Assembly: GCF_002307475.1 (NCBI RefSeq)
Contig: NZ_NTMH01000040.1
Coordinates: forward strand, 62,001 to 126,000
DNA length: 64,000 bases
Direction of reading: 5' to 3'
DNA from: Pantoea allii
GTDB lineage: Bacteria; Pseudomonadota; Gammaproteobacteria; Enterobacterales; Enterobacteriaceae
Shown here: piece by piece, positions 8,638 to 18,278 of the stretch
Numbering within the stretch: position 1 is the first letter of the stretch
Layout of the letters: each line of letters starts with the position of its first letter
Notes under the pieces: generated by a model
The model's input: only the letters and a program-made list of their open reading frames with translations
Told to the model about the DNA's origin: nothing
Database searches by the model: none
Made by a program: the position numbers and the translations under genes

Positions 8638-9427
8638 CTGACGCGCTCCTTCCAGATAATTAACCTGAATGCTTTCGCCGTTCATCTCTGGTAAATCGCT
8701 CTAATGAGATAGCGGGATCTTCAACACCGCTATTGCCTGTACTACGCTGGTAAAACGTTATGCAATTCCCAGGCCAGAGTCATTATTGCCCCCTGTGGCT
8801 GGCTTAACCTGCGGAAATACCATCATTTAAAGATAAAGAAAAATGAACAATGCCAGCCTTAGCTTAAGGCGCGGTGCAACGGCGGTGCAGGCGAAAGGCG
8901 TGATGAAGTGCGTCTGCTCGCTAATGGGGCAGGTGCCAGACCACAAAAAAATAAAAAAAAGAAAAGGGGTTGTCGCAGATCAAGGCGAGCGCCGCTGCGG
9001 TAGCTCAATCCTGCCAGTTAGTGTCAGAAATTAAGCGAAAAAAAATTTTTTTTTAGGGCCGCCATGACGACGAAAAAAATTATACACAGCTGATGTGCAA
9101 AGGGCTGTCATCAGTTATCCACTATTCCTGTGGATAACCTTGTGCATTAGATAATGAAAACAGGTTAGAAGCGAGGAAATACGGGGCCTGGTAACTGGAT
9201 GATGAGAATCTGGGCTTTTTAAAGTAGCGGCTATAAATCAATGGGTTATCAAAAAACAAGCCTGCCGGATTGGTGCCGATTCATCAAACTGCAATTTTAT
9301 GACACATGCTTGACAAATGTTAAATCAGGGCCTGGCTTGGGGATAACCTGGCGCAACAAAAACAGCTGACAGCAAGGGATAAAGCCAAAGAGTCAAGCGG
9401 AAAGTGATGTCCGTTACTGTGCATCAT
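8638..9427. other. Long intergenic region upstream of uvrB
   Basis: About 790 bases with no convincing gene. A 63-codon reading frame at 8843-9034 has low-complexity lysine-rich content and no usable homology, so I do not call it. The right half is AT-rich, holds an A8T9 run at 9037-9054 and four DnaA-box-like sequences between 9080 and 9346, and has a TTGACA at 9310-9315 that could be a -35 element, though the matching -10 is poor. The left part should contain the promoter of the minus-strand ATPase. Confidence 0.6.
9080..9137. promoter_or_regulatory. Cluster of DnaA boxes upstream of uvrB
   Basis: TTATACACA at 9080-9088 fits TTATNCACA exactly. TTATCCACT (9115-9123, one mismatch) and a perfect box on the other strand (TGTGGATAA, 9129-9137) face each other with five bases between. 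A fourth, one-mismatch box lies at 9338-9346 (minus strand). DnaA binding near the E. coli uvrB promoter has been described, which supports a regulatory role. Confidence 0.7.
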
Positions 9428-9447
9428 TACTGTTATTATATCCAGTA
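9428..9447. promoter_or_regulatory. LexA (SOS) box of uvrB
   Basis: The 20 bases read TACTG-TTATTATATC-CAGTA, a near match to the LexA consensus (CTGT-N8-ACAG core with one mismatch, plus flanking TA). It lies 78 bases before the uvrB start, and the inner TATTAT could be the -10 element, as for the LexA-repressed promoter of E. coli uvrB. Confidence 0.88.
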
Positions 9448-9524
9448 TTTTTTTCTGGCAAAATCGGCATAGCAGAGTAAAATAATGGGCTGCCCGCCGT
9501 CTTTCTTCTGCAGGAACCGTATTC

Positions 9525-11546
9525 ATGAGTAAAGATTTTAAACTGAACTCCGCTTTCAAGCCTTCTGGCGATCAGCCGGAAGCGATTCGTCGTCTGGAAG
9601 CCGGACTGGAAGATGGACTGGCGCACCAGACGTTATTAGGCGTCACCGGATCGGGTAAAACCTTTACCGTCGCTAACGTAATCGCCGATCTCAATCGGCC
9701 CACCATGGTATTAGCGCCCAACAAAACCCTGGCGGCGCAGCTGTATGGTGAGATGAAAGAGTTCTTTCCGGACAACGCCGTGGAGTTTTTTGTCTCCTAC
9801 TACGATTACTACCAGCCTGAAGCCTATGTGCCGAGTTCCGACACCTTTATCGAAAAGGATGCCTCGGTTAACGAACACATTGAGCAAATGCGTCTTTCCG
9901 CCACAAAAGCCTTGCTGGAGCGGCGCGATGTTATCGTCGTCGCATCGGTGTCGGCGATTTATGGTCTGGGCGATCCCGATCTTTATCTGAAAATGATGCT
10001 GCACTTAACGCGCGGCATGATCATCGATCAACGCAGCATCCTGCGCCGCCTGTCAGAGCTGCAGTACACCCGCAACGATCAGGCGTTCCAGCGCGGAACC
10101 TTCCGGGTGCGCGGCGAGGTTATCGATGTGTTCCCTGCGGAATCCGACGACATTGCGCTACGGATCGAATTATTTGATGAAGAGGTGGAGCGCCTGTCAC
10201 TGTTTGACCCGCTCACTGGCCAGGTTGAGTCAGTGGTGCCGCGCTTTACGATCTATCCTAAGACGCACTATGTCACACCGCGTGAGCGCATTTTACAGGC
10301 CATGGAAGACATCAAAGTCGAGCTGGCCGACCGGCGTAAAAACCTGCTGGAAAATAACAAACTGCTGGAAGAGCAGCGTATCACCCAGCGTACCCAGTTT
10401 GATCTGGAGATGATGGGGGAGCTGGGCTACTGCTCCGGCATCGAAAACTACTCGCGTTACCTTTCGGGCCGCGGGCCTGGAGAAGCGCCGCCGACCCTGT
10501 TTGACTATCTTCCGGCGGATGGCCTGCTGGTGGTGGATGAGTCCCACGTGACGATTCCGCAAATTGGCGGCATGTACCGTGGTGACCGGGCGCGTAAAGA
10601 GACATTGGTGGAATACGGTTTCCGTCTGCCCTCGGCGCTGGATAACCGCCCAATGAAGTTTGAAGAGTTCGAGGCACTGGCACCGCAAACGATTTATGTG
10701 TCGGCGACGCCGGGCAAATACGAGCTGGAAAAATCCGGCGACGAGGTGATTGACCAGGTGGTGCGACCGACCGGCCTGCTGGACCCGATCCTCGAAGTGC
10801 GGCCCGTCGCGACCCAGGTTGACGATCTGCTGTCAGAGATCCGCAAACGCGTCACCGTCAATGAACGCGTACTGGTTACCGTCCTGACCAAACGCATGGC
10901 GGAAGACCTGACCGAGTACCTGGAAGAGCACGGCGAAAAAGTGCGCTATCTGCACTCGGATATTGATACCGTGGAGCGAATGGAAATCATCCGTGACCTG
11001 CGTCTGGGTAAATTTGACGTATTGGTGGGGATTAACCTGTTGCGAGAAGGGCTGGATATGCCCGAAGTGTCGCTGGTAGCGATTCTGGATGCGGACAAAG
11101 AGGGCTTCCTGCGTTCGGAACGCTCGCTGATTCAGACCATTGGTCGTGCGGCGCGTAACATCAACGGTAAAGCGATTCTCTACGGCGATAAAATCACGCC
11201 TTCAATGGCGAGAGCGATTGAAGAAACCGATCGCCGCCGTGAAAAGCAGCAGCGCCACAATGAAGAAAACGGCATTGTGCCGCAGGGCCTGAATAAGAAA
11301 ATCACCGATATCCTGGAACTGGGCAATAACGTGGTGAAAACCCGCGGCAAAGCCAAACCCAGCAAACGCGGTGCGGCCGAAAGCAACGCCGATTACCTGG
11401 CGTTATCGCCGCAGGCATTGCAGAAAAAGATTCACGAGCTGGAAGGGCAGATGCAGCAACATGCGCAAAACCTGGAGTTCGAACAGGCGGCTGGCCTGCG
11501 CGATCAACTGCAAGAATTGCGCACGTTATTTATTGCGGTGTCGTAA
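9525..11546 (+). CDS. uvrB: Excinuclease ABC subunit UvrB
   Basis: A 673-residue helicase-like damage-verification protein of nucleotide excision repair, the same size as E. coli UvrB. Walker A is [10 protein letters not shown] (about 39-48); the flexible beta-hairpin that probes damage includes [18 protein letters not shown] (about 92-109). Helicase motifs [14 protein letters not shown] and QTIGRAARN are intact. The C-terminal UVR motif, which binds UvrC, is in the [12 protein letters not shown] stretch. It acts after UvrA loads it and recruits UvrC for incision. A LexA box and DnaA boxes lie upstream. Its stop is one base from that of the convergent ybhK. Confidence 0.98.
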   Translation: MSKDFKLNSAFKPSGDQPEAIRRLEAGLEDGLAHQTLLGVTGSGKTFTVANVIADLNRPTMVLAPNKTLAAQLYGEMKEFFPDNAVEFFVSYYDYYQPEAYVPSSDTFIEKDASVNEHIEQMRLSATKALLERRDVIVVASVSAIYGLGDPDLYLKMMLHLTRGMIIDQRSILRRLSELQYTRNDQAFQRGTFRVRGEVIDVFPAESDDIALRIELFDEEVERLSLFDPLTGQVESVVPRFTIYPKTHYVTPRERILQAMEDIKVELADRRKNLLENNKLLEEQRITQRTQFDLEMMGELGYCSGIENYSRYLSGRGPGEAPPTLFDYLPADGLLVVDESHVTIPQIGGMYRGDRARKETLVEYGFRLPSALDNRPMKFEEFEALAPQTIYVSATPGKYELEKSGDEVIDQVVRPTGLLDPILEVRPVATQVDDLLSEIRKRVTVNERVLVTVLTKRMAEDLTEYLEEHGEKVRYLHSDIDTVERMEIIRDLRLGKFDVLVGINLLREGLDMPEVSLVAILDADKEGFLRSERSLIQTIGRAARNINGKAILYGDKITPSMARAIEETDRRREKQQRHNEENGIVPQGLNKKITDILELGNNVVKTRGKAKPSKRGAAESNADYLALSPQALQKKIHELEGQMQQHAQNLEFEQAAGLRDQLQELRTLFIAVS

Positions 11547-11547
11547 T

Positions 11548-12453
11548 TCAGTTAAACCCCTGAATAGCGTGTTCCAGCGCGGCGCGGAGCAGCTGGCGGT
11601 CGTGACGATACTTGATATCGGCCGCCTCCAGCGGTTCACGAATAATCAGGCGGTTTTCCACCCGGCTGACATCCGTGGACGGGCCAACCACGATGGCGTC
11701 AATCACCCGCTTGCCAATGTAGTGTTCCATCATCGCCAGTTTATCGGCCACGGTAAGTGTGGCCGCCGCAGGACTCAACTCCCGGCCCAGATTGCCGATA
11801 AACACCATATTGGCGGGAGTGCGCCGTAACGCCTGGGCCATCTCTTTCATGAGCAGAATGGGCATCAGGCTGGTGTAAAAACTGCCAGGCCCAATCAGGA
11901 TCAGATCGGCCTCTGCAACGGCGTCGAGCGCTTCCCGGGTGGGTTGTACGGCAGGGTGCAGCATCAGTTCCTGAGGCGGAAGTTTCATCTCGTCGATGGC
12001 GGTTTCACCGTAAACGGCATTGCCCTCGACATCGGTTGCCACTAAATCAACCGGCTGTTCAGACATAGGAATTAAAAAGGCGTCGACCTTTAGCAGGTTC
12101 CGGATGATGTTGACCACTTCCAGCGGGCGTACGCTAAGGTGATCCAGCGCTTTGAGTATCAGGTTGCCCAGGTTGTGTCCGGCCAGTTCACCGTTGCCGG
12201 TAAAGCGGTATTCGAACATGGCGGATGCCACGCTCGGCTCGGTAATCAACTGGTTAATACAGTTACGCAAGTCGCCCCAGGCAATACCGCCTTCGGCGCG
12301 ACGAATGCGGCCTGTGGAGCCGCCGTTATCGGTGGTGGTGACAATGCCTGTCAGGCGTGAACCCAGGGGAGACAGGGCAGACATCACGCGTCCTAATCCG
12401 TGTCCGCCCCCTAAGGCCACCACGCGATCAAGGTCCGCCAGTGTTCGATTCAT
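11548..12453 (-). CDS. ybhK: YvcK/YbhK-family protein (gluconeogenesis factor type)
   Basis: A 301-residue cytosolic protein of the CofD/YvcK (UPF0052) family. The N-terminal [16 protein letters not shown] nucleotide-binding loop, [14 protein letters not shown], the GDLRNCI segment and [15 protein letters not shown] are characteristic. In Bacillus, YvcK is needed for growth on gluconeogenic carbon and binds UDP-sugars; the E. coli role is unclear. It sits between uvrB (convergent) and moaA (divergent) exactly as in E. coli. Confidence 0.94.
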   Translation of the reverse strand: MNRTLADLDRVVALGGGHGLGRVMSALSPLGSRLTGIVTTTDNGGSTGRIRRAEGGIAWGDLRNCINQLITEPSVASAMFEYRFTGNGELAGHNLGNLILKALDHLSVRPLEVVNIIRNLLKVDAFLIPMSEQPVDLVATDVEGNAVYGETAIDEMKLPPQELMLHPAVQPTREALDAVAEADLILIGPGSFYTSLMPILLMKEMAQALRRTPANMVFIGNLGRELSPAAATLTVADKLAMMEHYIGKRVIDAIVVGPSTDVSRVENRLIIREPLEAADIKYRHDRQLLRAALEHAIQGFN

Positions 12454-12667
12454 ACTTCTCCTTTTTCGCGTCTGCGGCGCTTATGCGTACTATTGATGCA
12501 GACGAGGGTGATTTACGTCAATGCTTACCGGCCATGTTAACTTATCCTGTGGGCGAAATACGGTGAAAGTTAACGTTACTGGAGCACAGAGAGTAAAAGC
12601 CGTGGATGGCGCATAATCACTAATCGCGCTACCATCTGTAGACCGCGTTGACCAGCCGGTTAACGTA
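12454..12667. other. Divergent promoter region of ybhK and moaA
   Basis: This 214-base stretch precedes the Moco riboswitch and should hold the ybhK and moaA promoters. I see no coding sequence and no site I can name with confidence. Confidence 0.4.
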
Positions 12668-12778
12668 CACTCAAGCCTGAATGCCTACGTCTGCGGATAG
12701 GGGATTCAGGCCGTAGCCTTCGCGCTGCCAGGGTGCAGGAAGAAATGACTGCATCTCCCGAACTGGAAAGGTGTTCTG
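12668..12778 (+). ncRNA. Molybdenum cofactor (Moco) riboswitch of moaA
   Basis: The leader folds with an 8-bp stem (GCCTGAAT 12675-12682 with ATTCAGGC 12704-12711) and a second element around CCAGGGTGCAGGAAGAAATG (12728-12747) continuing to CTGCATCTCCCG. The second element and the following CTGGAAAGGTGT Shine-Dalgarno region closely match the E. coli moaA leader. The E. coli element represses moa translation when molybdenum cofactor is sufficient. The limits given are approximate. Confidence 0.85.
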
Positions 12779-13765
12779 GTGTCACAATTTACTGATGCAT
12801 TTTCGCGCAAATTTTACTATTTGCGCCTGTCGGTCACGGATGTCTGCAACTTCCGTTGTACCTATTGCCTGCCGGATGGCTACCAGCCAAACGGTATCCG
12901 CAATAAAAGCTTTCTCTCGCTGGATGAAATTCGTCGGGTCACCCGCGCCTTTGCGGCGGCGGGCACAGAAAAAGTGCGCCTGACCGGTGGCGAACCTTCC
13001 CTGCGCCGCGACTTTACCGACATCATTGCGGCGGTCAGGGAAAACGCGGCGATTCGTCATATCGCCGTCACCACCAACGGTTACCGGCTGGCGCGTGACG
13101 TTAAGCAATGGCGCGATGCCGGACTTACCGCCCTTAACGTCAGCGTAGACAGCCTTGACGCACGCCAGTTTCACGCCATTACCGGCCAGGATAAATTCCA
13201 TCAGGTGATGGCGGGCATTGACGCGGCGTTTGAGGCTGGGTTCAGCCAGGTCAAAGTCAATAGCGTACTGATGCGCGATGTGAACAGCCATAATCTGACG
13301 ACCTTTCTTGACTGGATTCGTACCCGTCCCATTCAGCTGCGTTTTATTGAGCTGATGGAAACCGGTGACGGCGGTGCGCTGTTTCGCGAGCAGCATGTGT
13401 CCGGCGAGGTGATCCGCGATAAACTGATCGCGCAGGGCTGGCAGCGCCGCATCAGCGGTCGCAGCGATGGCCCGGCCCAGGTGTTTTATCACCCCGATTA
13501 CGTGGGTGAAATCGGGCTGATCATGCCGTATTCCAAAGATTTTTGCGCCAGCTGTAACCGCCTGCGGGTTTCCGCGCAGGGCAATCTGCACCTCTGCCTG
13601 TTTGGTGACGGCGGGATTCCGTTACGGGATCTGCTCGCGTCAGACGATCAGCAGCAGGAATTGCAGGCGCGTATTGCCAGCAGTCTGGGACAGAAGAAAC
13701 AGACGCATTTCCTGTTACAAGGGAATACCGGTATTACACAGAATCTTTCTTATATTGGCGGTTAA
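12779..13765 (+). CDS. moaA: GTP 3',8-cyclase MoaA
   Basis: A 328-residue radical-SAM enzyme that, with MoaC, converts GTP to cyclic pyranopterin monophosphate, the first stage of molybdenum cofactor synthesis. The N-terminal cluster is C23-x3-C27-x2-C30; the second cluster uses cysteines in [10 protein letters not shown] and LHLCLFG; the C-terminal double glycine (SYIGG) is required in the family. The start is a GTG at 12779, placed as the E. coli ATG is relative to the conserved GGAAAGG. It is the first gene of moaABCDE and lies behind the Moco riboswitch. Confidence 0.97.
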   Translation: MSQFTDAFSRKFYYLRLSVTDVCNFRCTYCLPDGYQPNGIRNKSFLSLDEIRRVTRAFAAAGTEKVRLTGGEPSLRRDFTDIIAAVRENAAIRHIAVTTNGYRLARDVKQWRDAGLTALNVSVDSLDARQFHAITGQDKFHQVMAGIDAAFEAGFSQVKVNSVLMRDVNSHNLTTFLDWIRTRPIQLRFIELMETGDGGALFREQHVSGEVIRDKLIAQGWQRRISGRSDGPAQVFYHPDYVGEIGLIMPYSKDFCASCNRLRVSAQGNLHLCLFGDGGIPLRDLLASDDQQQELQARIASSLGQKKQTHFLLQGNTGITQNLSYIGG

Positions 13766-13779
13766 TTGCAGGAGCAAAT

Positions 13780-14295
13780 ATGGGTAAACCAGCCAGCGCG
13801 TTTCAACCGTTACAGCTTGCTACGTTAACGGTTTCAGACAGCCGCGATGCCAGCAACGATACATCCGGTGATTATCTGCGTGAAGCCGCGATCGAAGCCG
13901 GACACAGCGTTATCGACCACGCCATCGTCCCAGACAATCTCTACCGTATCCGGGCCATTGTGTCACGCTGGATCGCCAGTGAAGACGTGCAGGTGGTGAT
14001 CGTTAACGGCGGAACCGGTTTTAACCTGAAAAACAGCACACCCGACGCGCTGCTTCCCCTGTTCGATAGGGAAATCGAAGGCTTTGGCGAGCTGTTTCGC
14101 ATGATTTCCTATGAAGAGATTGGCGGATCGACCTTACAGTCCCGTGCGGTCGCCGGCCTGGCAAACCAGACGTTGATTTTTGCCGTTCCCGGCTCGACGT
14201 CGGCCTGCACCAGTGCCTGGGAGCGCATCATCGCCGATCAACTGGATGCCCGTACGCGTCCCTGCAACTTTGTCACCCATTTAAAGAAACGTTAA
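13780..14295 (+). CDS. moaB: Molybdenum cofactor biosynthesis protein MoaB
   Basis: A 171-residue protein of the MoaB/Mog family, with the [18 protein letters not shown] opening, [19 protein letters not shown] molybdopterin-binding loop and AVPGSTSAC near the end. MoaB is related to MogA, which adenylylates molybdopterin; in E. coli MoaB itself appears dispensable, and its exact part is not settled. GCAGGAG precedes the ATG. It is second in the moa operon, 14 bases after moaA. Confidence 0.96.
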   Translation: MGKPASAFQPLQLATLTVSDSRDASNDTSGDYLREAAIEAGHSVIDHAIVPDNLYRIRAIVSRWIASEDVQVVIVNGGTGFNLKNSTPDALLPLFDREIEGFGELFRMISYEEIGGSTLQSRAVAGLANQTLIFAVPGSTSACTSAWERIIADQLDARTRPCNFVTHLKKR

Positions 14296-14297
14296 GC

Positions 14298-14783
14298 ATG
14301 TCACAACTCACACACATTAACGCCGCCGGTGAAGCCCACATGGTGGATGTTTCCGCTAAAAATGACACCGTACGCGAAGCCCAGGCTGAAGTGCTGGTGC
14401 TGATGAAGCCAGAAACGTTACAGATGATCATCGAGGGCAGTCACCACAAAGGGGATGTGTTCGCGACGGCGCGCATCGCAGGCATTCAGGCAGCAAAACG
14501 CACCTGGGAGCTGATCCCGCTTTGCCATCCGCTGATGCTGAGCAAAGTGGAAATCGCACTGGTGGCGGAACCGGAATCGAACCGGGTGCGCATTACGTCC
14601 CTGTGTCGGCTCAGCGGGAAAACCGGCGTGGAAATGGAAGCCCTGACTGCAGCTTCCGTTGCGGCACTGACAATCTATGACATGTGCAAGGCCGTACAAA
14701 AAGACATCGTGATCGATCAACTGCGTTTGCTGCATAAAAGCGGCGGCAAAAGCGGCGATTTTCAGGCGGTTGCCCATGATTAA
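14298..14783 (+). CDS. moaC: Cyclic pyranopterin monophosphate synthase MoaC
   Basis: A 161-residue protein, the size of E. coli MoaC. It converts the MoaA product 3',8-cyclo-GTP to cyclic pyranopterin monophosphate. The active-site block [15 protein letters not shown] and the [14 protein letters not shown] and TIYDMCKA segments with the catalytic lysines are intact. It starts two bases after moaB and its end overlaps moaD by eight bases, so the operon is tightly packed. Confidence 0.97.
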   Translation: MSQLTHINAAGEAHMVDVSAKNDTVREAQAEVLVLMKPETLQMIIEGSHHKGDVFATARIAGIQAAKRTWELIPLCHPLMLSKVEIALVAEPESNRVRITSLCRLSGKTGVEMEALTAASVAALTIYDMCKAVQKDIVIDQLRLLHKSGGKSGDFQAVAHD

Positions 14784-15021
14784 GGTGCTGTTTTTTGCCC
14801 AGGTGCGGGAACTGGTGGGAACCGATTCGCTCACCCTGGCTGCGGAGTACCCCAACGTGGCGGCGCTGCGCGCGGCGCTGGCGCAGAAGGGCGATCGCTG
14901 GGCGCTGGCGCTGGACAGCGAACGTTTACTCGCCGCCGTTAACCAGACGTTGACCGCGATGAGTCATCCCTTGCAGGACGGGGATGAAGTGGCCTTTTTC
15001 CCACCGGTCACCGGAGGATAA
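14776..15021 (+). CDS. moaD: Molybdopterin synthase sulfur carrier subunit MoaD
   Basis: An 81-residue ubiquitin-like protein, the same length as E. coli MoaD, ending in the diagnostic Gly-Gly (PPVTGG). The terminal glycine is adenylylated by MoeB and converted to a thiocarboxylate that delivers sulfur to cyclic pyranopterin monophosphate in the MoaD-MoaE complex. I take the ATG at 14776, inside the moaC end; an in-frame TTG two codons earlier is less likely. Confidence 0.97.
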   Translation: MIKVLFFAQVRELVGTDSLTLAAEYPNVAALRAALAQKGDRWALALDSERLLAAVNQTLTAMSHPLQDGDEVAFFPPVTGG

Positions 15022-15474
15022 ATGGAAACGCAAATTCGGGTGGGCCCGGCTGCTTTTGAAATGGCCCAGGAGTACCAGTGGCTGGCGGCATGTAAAGAAG
15101 ACGGCGCCGTGGTGACCTTTACCGGCAAAGTGCGCAACCATAATTTGGGTGATGATGTCGCCGCCCTGACGCTGGAACATTATCCCGGCATGACGGAAAA
15201 GGCACTCAAGGAAATCGTCGATGAGGCACGCCAGCGCTGGCCGCTGCAGCGCGTTTCAGTGATTCACCGCATCGGTGAACTCTTCCCCGGCGATGAAATT
15301 GTGTTTGTCGGCGTCACCGGTGCACACCGCGGCAGTGCATTTGCCGCCGCGGAGTTCATTATGGATTACCTGAAAACCCGCGCGCCGTTCTGGAAACGTG
15401 AAACCACCGGACAGGGCGATCGCTGGGTCGATGCGCGCAACAGCGACCGCGAGGCCGCTCAGCGCTGGGATTAA
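15022..15474 (+). CDS. moaE: Molybdopterin synthase catalytic subunit MoaE
   Basis: A 150-residue protein matching E. coli MoaE. It forms molybdopterin by transferring two sulfurs from MoaD thiocarboxylate to the precursor. Seen are VTFTGKVRNHN, LTLEHYPGMTEKAL, the GAHRGSAFAAAEFIMDYLK motif and the catalytic-lysine segment around FWKRE. The ATG follows the moaD stop directly with no gap, and GGAGG sits within the end of moaD. Its last four bases overlap the convergent DUF1264 gene. Confidence 0.97.
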   Translation: METQIRVGPAAFEMAQEYQWLAACKEDGAVVTFTGKVRNHNLGDDVAALTLEHYPGMTEKALKEIVDEARQRWPLQRVSVIHRIGELFPGDEIVFVGVTGAHRGSAFAAAEFIMDYLKTRAPFWKRETTGQGDRWVDARNSDREAAQRWD

Positions 15475-16256
15475 GGCGTTGAAAGCTGTTCTGCGGGGGC
15501 AAACTGGGTCTTTCCGTGTGCGTGTTCGCCTCCGCCCTTGCCACGTTGCAACTGAATGACGTCACCGTCCTGCCAGGCGTTGGCACCGGGAACCACCGGG
15601 TGCGCGTCAATATCGGCCCGTTCAGCACGAATTTTGTGACTGTCGAGAGCAAAACGGCGATCGCGATCGGCCAGTAAGCGCGAGTCCATTTGCCCATCGG
15701 CAGTAAAGCCCATCATCAACGCCGGAATCCCCAGCGGCAACTGTTTGTCACGGTCAGTGTGCCAGGTATGCCACGTTTTACCGTAGGTGTTGACGATGCG
15801 CGTCATCAGCGCATGTTCCGCGGCGGCAGGCAGGCCGGGTGCGACCAGCGAACCGGACTTCACCTCGTACTGATGGCTGTGCCACAGCTTCTTTTCCTCG
15901 TTGGGCAAGGTCCGGTACAGCCGTTCGCTGATGATATATTCCACGCCCATCAGGCGCGCATCGCGCGTGTTGCCGTCATAAATCACCGCCTGCATAACGT
16001 CATCATTTAAGACCGTGACATAGTGATGCGCTTCCATCTGACCGTTTTTGTCGCCGTTATAGAAGTGAAAACCATCCAGATAGGCATTGATCGCGTCAAT
16101 CGGCGGTCGTGATTGCAGCAGGGCGGCACCGCTGTCCAGCGCTTTCAGGCCAGGAGAGGTTGGGGCGCCAGGCGAACGGACCTGCGCGGGCGTTGTGTTA
16201 CCGCCGCAACCGGCCAGTAACAGGCTGAGTAGGGTAACTGTCCAGAGTTTTGACAT
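15471..16256 (-). CDS. DUF1264-family lipoprotein
   Basis: A 261-residue protein with a lipoprotein signal peptide (lipobox LLAGC, Cys17) and no aspartate at position +2, so an outer-membrane destination is likely. The mature part resembles DUF1264, the family of plant oil-body-associated proteins and bacterial relatives: DAINAYLDGFHFYNGDK, HHYVTVLNDDVMQAVIYDG, and a conserved EEKKLWHSHQYEVKSG block. The function of the bacterial proteins is unknown. It is transcribed alone, overlapping moaE tail to tail by four bases and divergent from the next lipoprotein gene. Confidence 0.8.
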   Translation of the reverse strand: MSKLWTVTLLSLLLAGCGGNTTPAQVRSPGAPTSPGLKALDSGAALLQSRPPIDAINAYLDGFHFYNGDKNGQMEAHHYVTVLNDDVMQAVIYDGNTRDARLMGVEYIISERLYRTLPNEEKKLWHSHQYEVKSGSLVAPGLPAAAEHALMTRIVNTYGKTWHTWHTDRDKQLPLGIPALMMGFTADGQMDSRLLADRDRRFALDSHKIRAERADIDAHPVVPGANAWQDGDVIQLQRGKGGGEHAHGKTQFAPAEQLSTP

Positions 16257-16373
16257 AAAGCATCCCTTTTTCGCTAATTTCGCTAAAAGAGATAACCTTA
16301 GTTCAGATAATCAAACCTGCCCTGCGAAGCGGGGCAGTGTTAAGCTAGGTTTTTTCCCCCTCAGAGGACAGGT

Positions 16374-17468
16374 ATGTCATTCACTTCATTACCAAAACGT
16401 CTGACGCTGCTCGCCATACTGATCCTGGCGGGCTGTAGCAGTAAAAAAACGCCGGAAGCGCCTGCAACGCAGCCTGAGGATGTGAAAGCACAGATTCAGC
16501 GCCTGCTGCCTGCCAACGTCAGCAACAAATCAGGCTGGGCTGATGATATCTATACCTCGTTCCGTACCCAGGGGCTTGAGGCCAGCGACAGCAACCTGTG
16601 CGCGGTTATTGCCGTCGCGGGGCAGGAGTCAGGTTTTGATGCCAGTGGGAATGTACCCGGGATGTCAAAAATCGCCTGGGATGAGATTGACCGTCGGGCG
16701 GCTAACGTCCATGTTCCGGCGTTTTTAGTGCGCACCGCGTTGTTAATTAAGTCCACCAACGGCGAAAGCTATGCCGCGCGGCTGGATAAAGCCAAAAGTG
16801 AAAAAGATCTGAGCGATATTTTCGACGATTTTATTGAGATGGTGCCCATGGGGCAAACGCTGTTTGGCAACCTCAATCCTGTGCACACTGGCGGGCCGAT
16901 GCAGGTCAGCATTGCCTTTGCTGAGGCACATGCCAAAGGCTATCCGTGGCCGGTAGAGGGATCGATACGACGTGAAGTGTTCACCCGTCATGGCGGGGTT
17001 TACTTCGGCACGATGCACCTGCTGGGCTATCCCGCCGATTACAGCAAGCCGCTTTACCGTTTCGCGGACTATAACGCGGGCTGGTTCGCCAGCCGCAATG
17101 CCGCTTTCCAGGCGGCGGTGTCCCGCGCCACAGGCATGAAACTGGCGCTGGATGGCGATCTGATTCAGTATGGCTCCGACAACGCGGGATCGACGGAACT
17201 GGCGGTGCGTACCCTGGCGAAGCGCCTCGATATGAGCAACAGCGAAATTCGAGACGATCTTGAGCTGGGCGAAAAGGCCGAATTCAGCGACAGCGACGTG
17301 TGGAAGCAGGTCTTTGCGCTGGCGGATAAAATGGCCGGACGGCGATTGCCACGTGAAATATTGCCGGGAATCAAGCTTGAAAGTCCCAAAATCACCCGCA
17401 ATTTAACCACGGCGTGGTTCGCACAGCGCGTCGACAGCCGGTATCAGCAGTGCATGTCACGTCGATAA
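16374..17468 (+). CDS. yaiW: YaiW-like outer-membrane lipoprotein (DUF1615)
   Basis: A 364-residue lipoprotein with lipobox LILAGC (Cys21), of the same length as E. coli YaiW and clearly similar along its length: QESGFDASGNVPGMSKIAW, DDFIEMVPMGQTLFG, GGPMQVSIAFAE and LESPKITRNLTTAWFAQRVD. The central QESGF-like region suggests a lysozyme/transglycosylase-related fold, but that is inference. In E. coli YaiW is a surface-exposed lipoprotein encoded beside sbmA and linked to uptake of proline-rich peptides. Here sbmA is not adjacent. A good ribosome site (AGAGGACAGGT) precedes the ATG. Confidence 0.88.
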   Translation: MSFTSLPKRLTLLAILILAGCSSKKTPEAPATQPEDVKAQIQRLLPANVSNKSGWADDIYTSFRTQGLEASDSNLCAVIAVAGQESGFDASGNVPGMSKIAWDEIDRRAANVHVPAFLVRTALLIKSTNGESYAARLDKAKSEKDLSDIFDDFIEMVPMGQTLFGNLNPVHTGGPMQVSIAFAEAHAKGYPWPVEGSIRREVFTRHGGVYFGTMHLLGYPADYSKPLYRFADYNAGWFASRNAAFQAAVSRATGMKLALDGDLIQYGSDNAGSTELAVRTLAKRLDMSNSEIRDDLELGEKAEFSDSDVWKQVFALADKMAGRRLPREILPGIKLESPKITRNLTTAWFAQRVDSRYQQCMSRR

Positions 17469-17477
17469 GCACGGCGT

Positions 17478-17507
17478 TGTGGCGCAGTTGAACAGAGCTG
17501 TGCCACA
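17478..17507 (+). terminator. Possible terminator after yaiW
   Basis: A 10-bp stem with one G-T pair (TGTGGCGCAG with CTGTGCCACA) and a 10-base loop follows the stop by nine bases. No T tract follows, so confidence is limited. Confidence 0.4.
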
Positions 17508-17563
17508 CTTAACCAGGCTCCCCTGTCAGGGGAATAACCCATTCGTTTAACAAGAGGTGCATC

Positions 17564-18271
17564 ATGGACCGATATCCACAGAATGATTCAATAGTTCAGC
17601 CTGCATCTCGCGGGTTGCAGGCTTACATGGCACAGGTTTATGGCTGGATGACCTGCGGATTATTACTTACCGCGTTCGTTTCCTGGTTTGCCGCCCGCAC
17701 GCCAGCGGTCATGGAGCTGGTTTTTGCAAACCGGATAACCTTTTTCGGCTTGATCATTGTGCAACTGGCACTGGTGTTCTTCCTCTCCGGCATGGTACAT
17801 CGCCTGAGCGGTGCCGTGGCGACCGGGTTGTTCATGCTCTACTCGGCGCTGACCGGGTTAACCATGGCCAGTATCTTCCTGGTGTATACCTATTCGTCTA
17901 TCGCCAGTACGTTCTTTGTGACGGCGGGGATGTTTGGTGCCATGAGTTTTTATGGCTACACCACGAAACGCGATCTGAGTCGCCTGGGCAGCCTGCTGTT
18001 TATGGCGCTGATTGGTATCCTGCTGGCATCACTGGTGAACTTCTGGCTGAAAAGCCCGGCGTTAATGTGGGCGATTACTTACATCGGCGTGGTGGTGTTT
18101 GTAGGTCTGACGGCGTATGACACGCAGAAACTGAAAAATATTGGTGAGCAAATTGATGCACGCGACACGGAAAACCTGCGTCGCTACTCGATCATGGGCG
18201 CGCTGACGCTCTATCTTGATTTCATCAACCTGTTCCTGATGCTGCTGCGTATTTTCGGTAACCGCCGTTAA
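17564..18271 (+). CDS. ybhL: Inner-membrane BAX-inhibitor-1 family protein YbhL
   Basis: A 235-residue, seven-helix membrane protein of the BI-1/TMBIM family, like E. coli YbhL (234). Hydrophobic segments run almost continuously from about residue 28 to 230. The YSALTGLTMASIF stretch and the C-terminal YLDFINLFLMLLRIFGNRR with the TAYDTQKLKNIG loop are strongly conserved. Members of the family can leak calcium or protons; the E. coli function is unknown. It has its own ribosome site and is followed by a stem-loop. Confidence 0.95.
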   Translation: MDRYPQNDSIVQPASRGLQAYMAQVYGWMTCGLLLTAFVSWFAARTPAVMELVFANRITFFGLIIVQLALVFFLSGMVHRLSGAVATGLFMLYSALTGLTMASIFLVYTYSSIASTFFVTAGMFGAMSFYGYTTKRDLSRLGSLLFMALIGILLASLVNFWLKSPALMWAITYIGVVVFVGLTAYDTQKLKNIGEQIDARDTENLRRYSIMGALTLYLDFINLFLMLLRIFGNRR

Positions 18272-18278
18272 TAAAACA

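Noticed and set aside
8843..9034. 63-codon reading frame (plus) in the bio-uvrB gap
   Set aside because: Low-complexity Lys-rich content, poor ribosome site and no recognisable homology; overlaps an AT-rich regulatory region.
9310..9338. TTGACA with a -10 element at 17 bases as the main uvrB promoter
   Set aside because: The hexamer 17 bases on (TGGCTT) is a poor -10; the LexA-box region has a better TATTAT, though its -35 is weak.
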